The translations under genes were made by a program, and so were the position numbers. From Streptomyces sp. TRM68416 (GTDB lineage Bacteria; Actinomycetota; Actinomycetes; Streptomycetales; Streptomycetaceae), in the NCBI RefSeq assembly GCF_014596915.1, contig NZ_JACVWU010000010.1, positions 186,001 through 250,000 of the forward strand: DNA of 64,000 nucleotides, given 5' to 3'. Under the pieces are notes generated by a model. That model worked only from the letters and a program-made list of their open reading frames with translations, was not told the DNA's origin and searched no databases. The stretch's first letter is position 1; each line of letters begins with the position of its first letter. Below are positions 34,206 through 42,538 of the stretch, one piece after another.

Positions 34206-35416
34206 CAACAGCACCCCGCCTGATGCCGTTCCCCGAGGAACGGGTCCTGGAGGACGCCGCCTTCGGCCAGGGCATCGTGCCCACCCGGCTCCATGCCCTG
34301 CTCCTGCCCGTGTGGCAGGTGGAGATCCGCGCCGACATCACCGAGGGCGAGGACTTCTTCCTCATCGACCGTTTCCTGGGCCGCGGTCTGCGCCACGGCG
34401 CCTTGCACACCGTCGACGAACTCGCCACGTTCTTCGCCCTGGACCGTGCCCTGGTCGCTCAGGCCGTTCGCGTCCTGATGGCGATCGGCCATCTGCAGGA
34501 GTCCGCGGGGCGTCTCTCTCTGACGCCCCTGGGGGAGCGCTCGGTGGACGACGACATCCGCTACGTGATCACCCGCCAGGATCGCCGCAAGCTGTACTTC
34601 GAGGCCCTGAGCTGCACCCCGCTGACCCGGGTCCACTACGACGAAGAGGTCGTGACCCTGCTGTCCGGCGACGAACTGGACAGGGCACTGCGGATCGACC
34701 GATACCCACGCTTCACCCCGATCATCGCGGACTCCGGCTTCGACCGCGCGACCCTCGACCGCCTCACGAGCCGCACCGACCGGGCCCGGTTCAATCTGCC
34801 CGTCGCCCTCAACTCCGTGGAGAGCCTCAACGAAGAGCTCGTCTTCCTGCCCGTCTATCTGGTACGCGGCCGAACGGGGCTCCTGGTCTACGGCCAGGCA
34901 GGCGCGGGCACGGCACACGACCCGGAGCTCAGCGAGCTCTGCACCCGTACGCCAGGCTTGATCAGCACCCTCGACGACGAGATCACGGCCGAGGAGGCGG
35001 ACGAGCGCGTCGTGCGGGCCGCCCGGAAGTGGCTCCGCGAGCAGGGCCTCGACTCGGTCGCTCCGGAGCAGGACGACGACGGCACCTGGTCGGTTTCCCT
35101 GCCCGCCACGGCCTTCGGCGAGAACGGTCTCCCGGTGTCCCGCGTAGGCACCTACCGCATGGCGGGCAGCGGCTTCTTCCGCTTGTGGTGCCCGGACGAC
35201 AACCTGCGCAAGTACGCCCTGCTGGACCGCCTGGACCAGCGCCTCGGCTCTCGACGGCACGTCACGCGACAGGAGGCGGAGGACCACATCGCTCGCCTGG
35301 CCCGTCAACTGCGCCTGGAGGTCCCCGCCCTGTCCCGGCTCCGCGGCGGCGCCGAAAAGACCGGCCGCAGCGGCCTCGAGGCCCACTTGGCCCGACTGGA
35401 GAACGCACAACAGTGA
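34202..35416 (+). CDS. Unknown 404-aa protein, third gene of the PNP-helicase cassette
   Basis: Start GTG 34202 overlaps the helicase stop. No family is recognised. The N-terminal ~110 residues include IVPTRLHALLLPVWQVEIRA and then TVDELATFFALDRALVAQAV followed by VLMAIGHLQESAGRLSLTPL, which looks like a winged helix-turn-helix. The middle is alpha/beta with LNEELVFLPVYLVRGRTGLL. A Trp/Tyr-rich strand region (VGTYRMAGSGFFRLWCPDDN) and a Leu/Arg-rich C-terminal helix follow. There are no signal peptide, membrane helices or clustered catalytic residues. Strict coupling to the helicase suggests a nucleic-acid-recognition or adaptor subunit of one complex; this is inference. Confidence 0.75.
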   Translation: MTTAPRLMPFPEERVLEDAAFGQGIVPTRLHALLLPVWQVEIRADITEGEDFFLIDRFLGRGLRHGALHTVDELATFFALDRALVAQAVRVLMAIGHLQESAGRLSLTPLGERSVDDDIRYVITRQDRRKLYFEALSCTPLTRVHYDEEVVTLLSGDELDRALRIDRYPRFTPIIADSGFDRATLDRLTSRTDRARFNLPVALNSVESLNEELVFLPVYLVRGRTGLLVYGQAGAGTAHDPELSELCTRTPGLISTLDDEITAEEADERVVRAARKWLREQGLDSVAPEQDDDGTWSVSLPATAFGENGLPVSRVGTYRMAGSGFFRLWCPDDNLRKYALLDRLDQRLGSRRHVTRQEAEDHIARLARQLRLEVPALSRLRGGAEKTGRSGLEAHLARLENAQQ

Positions 35417-35441
35417 TCACCGCTCATGGGGGAAGAACACG

Positions 35442-35846
35442 ATGAACACCGCACTGCTGTCACCGGCCGGATGGCTCGTGCTGGCGCTGCCCTGGCCGGC
35501 CGAGACACGCGACGGATGGGGAGAGTGCGCAGCCGTCATCGCTCCGTCGATGATTCCCCGCTCCCTCGTCAGCCAGGAGGCCACCACCGTGCTCGATCTC
35601 GCCACCGCCCTGGCCGGCGATACGGACGAGGGCCTACGCCACCCGGGGCATCGGCAGGCGAGGGGCGCTCAGTACCGCATGAACAGCGCGCACGGTTAGG
35701 GCCTCATCCTGGACGGACAGTACGGGCCGGGCTCCGACGCGGCCTGCCGCAGCTTCCAGCTGAGCAGGGGCCTGACGCTGGACACCGTCGCGTCGGCTCC
35801 GGGGGACTGGGCAGATTCCGTAATGGGCGGTACATTCGATCCCTGA
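35442..35846 (+). pseudogene. Truncated fourth cassette gene joined to a peptidoglycan-binding-domain remnant
   Basis: ATG 35442 follows GGGGGAAG and opens an 85-codon frame (MNTALLSPAGWLVLALPWPA, SLVSQEATTVLDLATALAGD) that stops at TAG 35697-35699. The same frame continues past the stop as GLILDGQYGPGSDAACRSFQ and LSRGLTLD to TGA at 35844-35846. This second part is a clear PG_binding_1 motif (DGxYGPxTxxAxxxFQ). So an old peptidoglycan-binding protein gene lost its 5' part and gained a nonsense codon, and the 5' part now comes from a cassette gene. Whether the 85-aa product is still made is open. Confidence 0.65.
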
Positions 35847-35937
35847 AACTCGCTGATCTGAAACGTGGCAAGCCGGAGGACGCGGCCTCGACGGCTGCCG
35901 TGCTCCTCGGTGGTCCCACGCCGCAGAAGGGAACGCC

Positions 35938-36816
35938 ATGAGCCCCACGCTGGCCGACGAGATCCGCAGTCGGCTCGGACAGCTGAGTCCCGCGGAGCGC
36001 AAGGTCGCGCGGGTGCTGCTGGCGGGGTATCCGGCCGCGGTCTTCGAGACGGTCGCCACGATCGCGGAGCGGGCGGGCGTGTCGGCACCCACGGTGCTGC
36101 GGTGCGCCTCCCGGCTGGGCTACCGGGGCTTCCCCGACCTCCAGGCCGCTCTCCGCTCCGAACTCGACGCGCGCAACGCCTCGCCGATCACGCTCTACAC
36201 GGCCGCGGAGACGTCGAAGCACGATCGGACGGAGGCTCCGCAGGACGCCGCCGCCACCCAGCTCGGCGCGCGCTCCTCACTCGTGCGGCAGGCCGTCGCC
36301 CAGACCTTCAACGAGGTGTCCGCCCACGAGTTCGAGGACGCCGTCGGCCTCCTCTCCGACCCGCGCCGTCGCGTGCACGTGGCGGGCGGACGCTTCACGC
36401 ACCTGATGGCCGAGTACCTGGGCCTGCACCTGATGCAGTTCCGCGACCAGGTGGGCTTCCTGCCGCACAAGGACGTGGAGCGGACCTCCTTCCTCACGCA
36501 GCTCACCCGACGCGACGTCACCGTCCTCTTCGACTACCGGCGTTACGAGGCCGACAAGACGCTGATCGCCGAACTGGCCCGAGAGCGGGGCGGCAAGGTC
36601 ATCGTGTTCACCGACCCGTGGCTCTCCCCCGCCGCCGCCCACGCGGACGTCGTGCTCATCACCCAGGTCTCCTCGGACTCCCCCTACGACAGCCTGGTAC
36701 CGGCCCTGGCGGTCGTCGAGGCCCTCGTCGCCGCCGTCCTCGACCGGATCGGCGGCAGCGGCCACGAACGCATGAAGGAAGCGGAGCGGGTCGCCCGGCG
36801 CACCGGCCTGCTCTGA
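35938..36816 (+). CDS. MurR/RpiR-family transcriptional regulator
   Basis: A 292-aa regulator. The N-terminal RpiR helix-turn-helix (LSPAERKVARVLLAGYPAAV, TIAERAGVSAPTVLRCASRL, GYRGFPDLQAALRSEL) is followed by a SIS domain (VHVAGGRFTHLMAEYLGLHL, LTRRDVTVLFDYRRYEADKT, VIVFTDPWLSP), which normally binds phosphosugars. RpiR members next to cyanophycinase and amino-acid transporters are known in other bacteria, so here it more likely senses a cyanophycin breakdown product. It faces the cluster convergently; its likely sites are the ATGTAAG-type elements at 42.3-42.5 kb. ATG 35938 is preceded by AAGGGA. Confidence 0.92.
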   Translation: MSPTLADEIRSRLGQLSPAERKVARVLLAGYPAAVFETVATIAERAGVSAPTVLRCASRLGYRGFPDLQAALRSELDARNASPITLYTAAETSKHDRTEAPQDAAATQLGARSSLVRQAVAQTFNEVSAHEFEDAVGLLSDPRRRVHVAGGRFTHLMAEYLGLHLMQFRDQVGFLPHKDVERTSFLTQLTRRDVTVLFDYRRYEADKTLIAELARERGGKVIVFTDPWLSPAAAHADVVLITQVSSDSPYDSLVPALAVVEALVAAVLDRIGGSGHERMKEAERVARRTGLL

Positions 36817-36853
36817 GCGGACCGCGCGTCGCGGTCCGTTCGACGACGCGAAA

Positions 36854-36883
36854 GGAGCCGGCCCCCGTCCGGAGGCCGGCTCC
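36854..36883. terminator. Bidirectional hairpin between the RpiR and cyanophycinase genes
   Basis: GGAGCCGGC (36854-36862) pairs with GCCGGCTCC (36875-36883) around a 12-nt loop, between two convergent genes. Confidence 0.8.
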
Positions 36884-36895
36884 GTGTCGTGCCGG

Positions 36896-38185
36896 TCAGC
36901 GCGGCGCGATGTCGATGCGCAGGGAGAGAAGCGTGCGGGCGTCCGTGCCGTCGCCGGTGAAGGCGGCGAAGCCGCGCGCCTTGGTGAACGTCACCGTGAA
37001 CCGCGGCCCGCTCTCGAACGTGGTCGCGGTCGCCCTGTTCTGCGCCCGCGTCGAGGCGAGCGCCCGCGCGGTGGTGCGGAAGCCGTACGGCACGCCGTGG
37101 GGGTTGGCCGCGGAGGAGAAGACGTCGGTGTTGGCGGGCACGGGCGCCGTTCCGACGGAGTTCAGGGGCTGCTTGGACGGGTGGACGCGCGGCGTCCAGG
37201 TGCGCGCGTCGTACTGGTCCCCGTCCGTGAGGTAGCTGTAACGGGCCCGGCGCAGGGACCAGCCGTCCTCGGATTCGTGGGCGCGGGCGTCGCGCAGGTC
37301 CAGGACGGCGACGCCGTTCGGACCGAGGACGCTGAGGTGCTCGCGGGCGCTGCCCGGCCGGTCGACGACGAGGGCGGTGTTCTCCTCCAGGCCGTAGACG
37401 CGGTCGTGGCCGGTGTCGGAGGCGAGGCGGAGCGCGCGGCCCTCGCGACCGTAGGCGCCGGTGTGGGTGTCGACGAGCCCTGAGCGGAGGAAGCCGAAGC
37501 CGCCCTCGGGGAGGTGGCCGAGGCGGGTCGCGTCGTCGAAGTAGCCGGGAGCGCTGCCGTCCCTGAGCCCCTCGTACGACTCTCCGCCGGTGACCATGTT
37601 GGGGCCCGAGGCGATCTGGGCGCCCGCGGAGGACCCGGCGACGACGGCGCCCCGGGCGAGCTTGGCGCGGATGGCGGCCAGGACCTTGGAGTCCCGGTGC
37701 GCGTCGCCGCGCAGCAGGGTGGTGACGTAGCGGTACTGGTCGCCGCCGCCGAAGAAGAAGCCGGTCATGGAGTTGACCTGTGCGACGACGGCGTCCGAGT
37801 CGGCGTTGGCGACGTGGTCGATGTCCAGGGGGATCCACTGGGCGTCGGCGGCGCCGTGCCGTTTGAAGACCTCGGCGTAGTACGCGCCGTTGCAGGCGGA
37901 GTTGCTGCACCGCTCGGGGTCGCCGGCGTGGGGGTCCTGCCGCTCGGGTACGGAGGCGGCCGTGATGATCCCGATGCGGGCGCCGGGGCCGCCGGCCCGC
38001 TTGATGATCTCGCCGTAGACCTGGGTGTTGCTCTCCTTGAGGGCTCCGCCGATCAGGACGAGGGACCCCGCCTGGGTCCGGGCCCGCGGGGCGTCGGCCA
38101 GGGCGGAGGAGGAGACCGAGAGGAGGGAGACGGCGAGGGCGCCGGCGAGGACGGTGCGGCGTGCGGGTGCGGAAGGGACGCGCAT
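36896..38185 (-). CDS. Secreted cyanophycinase (peptidase family S51)
   Basis: From ATG 38185 (GGAGG upstream) the precursor has 429 aa. The N-terminus MRVPSAPARRTVLAGALAVS has a twin-Arg start and hydrophobic core, so export by Tat or Sec. The catalytic domain has GSLVLIGGALKESN, FFFGGGDQYRYV, GAVVAGSSAGAQIAS (nucleophile Ser in GSSAG) and GFGFLRSGLVDTHTGAYGRE, the S51 cyanophycinase layout. The enzyme cuts the poly-Asp backbone of cyanophycin exolytically to beta-Asp-Arg dipeptides. The C-terminal ~100 residues are an extra domain. It is the last gene of the minus-strand run starting with the binding protein at 42229, 162 nt after the M20 peptidase gene. Confidence 0.9.
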   Translation of the reverse strand: MRVPSAPARRTVLAGALAVSLLSVSSSALADAPRARTQAGSLVLIGGALKESNTQVYGEIIKRAGGPGARIGIITAASVPERQDPHAGDPERCSNSACNGAYYAEVFKRHGAADAQWIPLDIDHVANADSDAVVAQVNSMTGFFFGGGDQYRYVTTLLRGDAHRDSKVLAAIRAKLARGAVVAGSSAGAQIASGPNMVTGGESYEGLRDGSAPGYFDDATRLGHLPEGGFGFLRSGLVDTHTGAYGREGRALRLASDTGHDRVYGLEENTALVVDRPGSAREHLSVLGPNGVAVLDLRDARAHESEDGWSLRRARYSYLTDGDQYDARTWTPRVHPSKQPLNSVGTAPVPANTDVFSSAANPHGVPYGFRTTARALASTRAQNRATATTFESGPRFTVTFTKARGFAAFTGDGTDARTLLSLRIDIAPR

Positions 38186-38347
38186 GGTGCCTCCGTTGAG
38201 GGTCGGATGGGTCGCGGGACGGTGCGAGGGGCGGGGCGCGTGGCCGGGGCCCGGGGCGGGCGCCTCCCCGGCGTACCCGGGGCGGAGGGGAGCGGGGCTT
38301 GCCTCCGCCGCGCGTCGGGGTCGGCGTCGAGGTGGCACCGGCGTCGT

Positions 38348-39561
38348 TCAGGTGGTGCCGGCCGTGCCCAGGGAGGCGATCAGATCGGCGAGGAGGGCGA
38401 TGCGCTGCGGGACGCTGGTGACGTCGAGCCACTCCTGGGGCGTGTGGTCGGCGCCGCCGACCGGGCCCAGGCCGTCGAGAACGGGGATGCCCGCGCCGGC
38501 GATGAAGTTGGCGTCCCCCACGCCGCCGGTGGCGGCGGCGCCCAGCTCGATGCCGGCCGCCCGGGCGGCGGCGCGCGCGTGGTCGAACATCCGCCGGGAG
38601 GCGGGGGTGTCCTCCATCGGGGGGCACAGGTCGAGTTGCTCGACCTCCACCGTGACCCCGGGGACGCCCGGCTGGTCGGCGGCCTCCCGGATGGCCCGCG
38701 TGACGCGCTGGATGTCGGCCGTCGTGGCGGCGCGCACCTCGATGCGCAGTTCCGCACGGGGGCAGACGATGTTGGCGCGGGTCCCGGCCCGGACGACGCC
38801 GACATTGACCGTCACGTCGTCCCAGTGGCCGTTGAGGGCCTGGAGGGCGACGGTGAGGTGGGCGGCGGCGAGGGCGGCGTTGGCGCCGCGCTCGGGCTCG
38901 ATGCCGGCGTGTGCGGCCCGGCCGGTGACGGTGAGGCGGAAGTCGGCGACGCCCTTGCGGGCGATGACGAGGTCACCGTTCTCCCGGGCGCATTCGAGGC
39001 CGAGCCCGAAGTGCACGCCGGCGGCCGTCGCCTCGATCAGCGGCCGGCTGGCGGGCGAACCGATCTCCTCGTCGGGGGTGGCGAGCAGGACCAGCTCGTC
39101 GTACGCGTCGGCGCCCAGGTCGCAGAGGATCTCCAGGGCCGTGAGTCCGGCGAGCAGGCCGCCCTTGTCGTCGCTGACGCCGGGGCCGTACGCCGTGGAA
39201 CCGTCGATCCGGAAGGGGCGGGCGGCCGCGGTGCCGTTGTCGAAGACGGTGTCCATGTGGCCGGCGAGGAGGATCCTGCGGCCGCCCTCCGACTCGGGCA
39301 GCGTGCCGCGTCGGCGGCCGACGAGGGCGTCGCCGGTCCGGTGTCCGTCGGGGGGCGACGGCAAGCGAACGCGTTCCACGGTGAATCCGATCCGTTCGAG
39401 CCTGCGCTCGATCCAGTCGGCGACCTCGTTGACACCTTCGGCGCTGTAGGAGCCGGAGTCGACGGAGACGAGCTCCTCCAGGTCGTGCAGGTAGTCGGCG
39501 CCGCGGGCGCGGGCCAGGTCCAGGAGGTCGTCGAGCCTCTCCTGGCGGCGGGTCGGGGCGC

Positions 39562-39565
<4 letters not shown>
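38348..39565 (-). CDS. M20-family metallopeptidase, likely beta-Asp-Arg dipeptidase
   Basis: A 405-aa cytoplasmic zinc peptidase of the CPG2/ArgE group. Metal and catalytic residues are visible in [10 protein letters not shown] (His, Asp), [11 protein letters not shown] (bridging Asp), [13 protein letters not shown] (Glu pair), LGLECAREN (Glu) and [13 protein letters not shown] (His). The dimerisation (lid) domain lies between them ([20 protein letters not shown]). Carboxypeptidase G2 itself is a possibility, but location between a cyanophycinase and an amino-acid importer fits intracellular hydrolysis of beta-Asp-Arg to Asp and Arg, the role reported for M20 CphZ-type enzymes. Its start overlaps the ATPase stop by 4 nt. 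Confidence 0.88.
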
Positions 39566-40322
<757 letters not shown>

Positions 40323-40326
<4 letters not shown>

Positions 40327-41288
40327 CGGTTCTGCTCCTTGCTGTTCTTGCCGAGCCGCTCCACCGTTCCGCCGAGGAGGCGCCGGAAGGGCGAGACGTG
40401 CCCGGCGCGGGTGGTCCCGCGGCCGTAGCGCCGCTCCAGCCAGGCCTGGGGCACGCTGAGGAGGGTGACGAGGGTCAGGTACCAGATGCTGGCCACGACC
40501 AGCATGGGGATGACCTGGTAGTTCTGGGCGTACACGTCCTGGATGTTCGACATCAGGTCGTGGGCGGAGATGACCGAGACGAGCGCGGTCATCTTGAGCA
40601 TGTTGATGGTCTCGTTGCCCATCGGCGGGATGATCACGCGCATGGCCTGCGGCAGGACGACCCGGCGCATCGTGAGCGCGGGCCGCATGCCCAACGAGTG
40701 GGCGGCCTCCGCCTGGCCGGGGTCGACGGACTGGATGCCGGCGCGGACGATCTCCGAGGCGTAGGCCGCCTCGTTCAGGCCGAGGGCCAGGAGGGCCGCG
40801 ATCGCCGGTGTCAGCAGCGCGTTGGTCTCGGCCTGGAAGAACGTGATGTCGGTGAAGGGGATGCCGATCTTGACGTACTGGTAGAGCGCGGCGGCGTAGC
40901 CCCAGAAGATGATCTGGACGAGTAGCGGGGTGCCGCGGAAGACCCAGACGAACGCGTTGGCGAGTCCGTACAGCACGGGGCTGGACGAGAGCCGCATGAC
41001 GGCGATCAGCGTGCCGAGGGCCAGACCGAGCAGCATGGCGGCGGCGGTGAGCCAGAGCGTCGTCGCAAGACCGTCGAAGATGAGGTCGGCGAAGAGGTAG
41101 TCACCGACTACGTCCCAGCGCAGGTTGTCGTTCTTGGCGAGGGAGCCGATCAGTCCGACGAGGGCGAGGACCGAGGCGACGGCCGCGATCCAGCGCGCGT
41201 AGTTGCGGACGGGGACGATCTCGAGTTCCCCGGTGGGGGGCTGGTCCGTGGTGGTGGTGCTCTGCGGGACCTTGGTCGTGCCGGCCAT
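40323..41288 (-). CDS. ABC importer permease, HisM/GlnP-type
   Basis: From ATG 41288 the protein has 321 aa. It has one extra N-terminal helix ([18 protein letters not shown]), then the usual five-helix BPD_transp_1 core starting at [20 protein letters not shown]. The EAA loop is [20 protein letters not shown] plus [14 protein letters not shown], the match for contact with GlnQ-type ATPases. The gene carries one permease, so the transporter should be a homodimer. The longer upstream frame overlaps the binding-protein gene and is not conserved. It lies 2 nt downstream of the binding-protein stop. Confidence 0.94.
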
Positions 41289-41290
41289 CT

Positions 41291-42229
41291 TCAGTCCACC
41301 GCCGCGTTCTTGGTGGCTTCCTTCACCGCGATGGACGGGACGCCGTACTTGTCGTAGATCTTGATCAGGGTGCCGTCGTCGATGAGGGACTGCAGCGCCT
41401 TCTGGATGGCGTCCGTCAGCTCGGGCAGCTGCTTGCTGACCGCGATGCCGTTGGGCGAGGCGTTGTAGCCGCCCGGGGCCGCGGGGTCCTCGACGAGGTC
41501 GAAGGCCTTGCCGCTGTCGGCCGTCTTGGCGACCCAGCCGGCGGCCGGCTTGGTCAGCACCTGGGCGATCACCTTGCCGGAGCGCAGCGCGAGCTGGGCG
41601 TCGGAGTCCTTGGGGAAAGTCTGGATGTCGATCGTGCCCTTGCCCGCGCCGGAACAGGCGGCCTGGTGGGACTTGAGCAGGTCGAGCTGGTTGGTCGCGG
41701 CCTGGACGGCGACCTTCCGTCCGCACAGGTCGTCGAGGGTGGTCACCTTCGCAGGGTTGCCGTCGCCGACGAGGATGCCGGAGCCGGACTGGGAGTAGTC
41801 GACGAAGTCGACGACCTTCTGGCGCTCCTTGTTGTCCGTGATCGCGGACATCGCCACGTCGAACTTGCCGGCCTGGATGGCGGGGACGATGCCGTCGAAC
41901 TTCTGGGGGGAGAAGGCGAAGGTCACGCCGAGCTTGGCGCCGAGGGCCTGGCCGAGGTCGTAGTCCAGACCGGTCAGCTCGGTCTCGCCCTCCTTCACGT
42001 ACATCTCGAAGGGCGGGTACGGCACGTCCGTCGCGACGCGCACCTCGCCGGCCTTCTTGATCTTCTCGGGGAGCAGGTCGTGCAGCTTCTGGTCCTTCAC
42101 GATCTCCACGCCGCCGATGACGACCTTGCCCGACGGGGCGGCGGGCTCGTCACCGCCGCAGGCCGACAGGGACAGGAGCAGGGTCGCCGCGACGGCGGCG
42201 GCCGCGGGGCGCGCGATAGGAGCGTTCAT
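41291..42229 (-). CDS. ABC importer substrate-binding lipoprotein (SBP_bac_3)
   Basis: From ATG 42229 (AGAGG upstream) the precursor has 312 aa with a lipoprotein signal ending LLLSLSACGG. The mature part is a family 3 solute-binding protein: GEVRVATDVPYPPFEMYVKE, GLDYDLGQALGAKLGV, FDGIVPAIQAGKFDVAMSAI and VAVQAATNQLDLLKSH. It is anchored outside the membrane and delivers ligand to the permease and ATPase. Family 3 proteins bind amino acids or opines; here cyanophycin-derived dipeptide is the likely ligand. It is the first gene of the minus-strand operon and divergent from the second cyanophycinase. Confidence 0.95.
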   Translation of the reverse strand: MNAPIARPAAAAVAATLLLSLSACGGDEPAAPSGKVVIGGVEIVKDQKLHDLLPEKIKKAGEVRVATDVPYPPFEMYVKEGETELTGLDYDLGQALGAKLGVTFAFSPQKFDGIVPAIQAGKFDVAMSAITDNKERQKVVDFVDYSQSGSGILVGDGNPAKVTTLDDLCGRKVAVQAATNQLDLLKSHQAACSGAGKGTIDIQTFPKDSDAQLALRSGKVIAQVLTKPAAGWVAKTADSGKAFDLVEDPAAPGGYNASPNGIAVSKQLPELTDAIQKALQSLIDDGTLIKIYDKYGVPSIAVKEATKNAAVD

Positions 42230-42317
42230 CGCCTGGAACCTCTCGGTGGTTATCTGCCGACGGAGTCTGACCGCCCGGCACTGCTGCGAAATTACAGAGG
42301 AACCCATGCGATGGCTA

Positions 42318-42441
42318 GATGTAAGTCCCATTACGTTCATGTAACGAGAGTTCCGGCCTTGCTACTGGGGTGATTTGGGCATTTTTGACGCACCCTCGTG
42401 GCTCAATCCCGGCGGTTGCGGCGCTGCCCCGGACTTACATC
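42318..42441. promoter_or_regulatory. Mirrored ATGTAAG-type sites in the divergent cyanophycin promoter region
   Basis: GATGTAAGTCC (42318-42328) and its exact reverse complement GGACTTACATC (42431-42441) lie 102 bp apart in the 309-bp region between the binding-protein and second cyanophycinase genes. Adjacent copies with the same core are CATTACGTTCATGTAACG (42329-42346) and ACCATTACTTGTATG (42454-42468). The symmetric layout suggests one regulator acting on both promoters, most simply the RpiR protein of the cluster. The region is much richer in A+T than its surroundings. Confidence 0.6.
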
Positions 42442-42538
42442 TTCCCCATCAAAACCATTACTTGTATGTTCCGCTACCAATCCCGCAGCCCTCGTCCGAC
42501 GGCCGCGGCATCGGATCAGCCCCTTTCCAGGAGTACAC

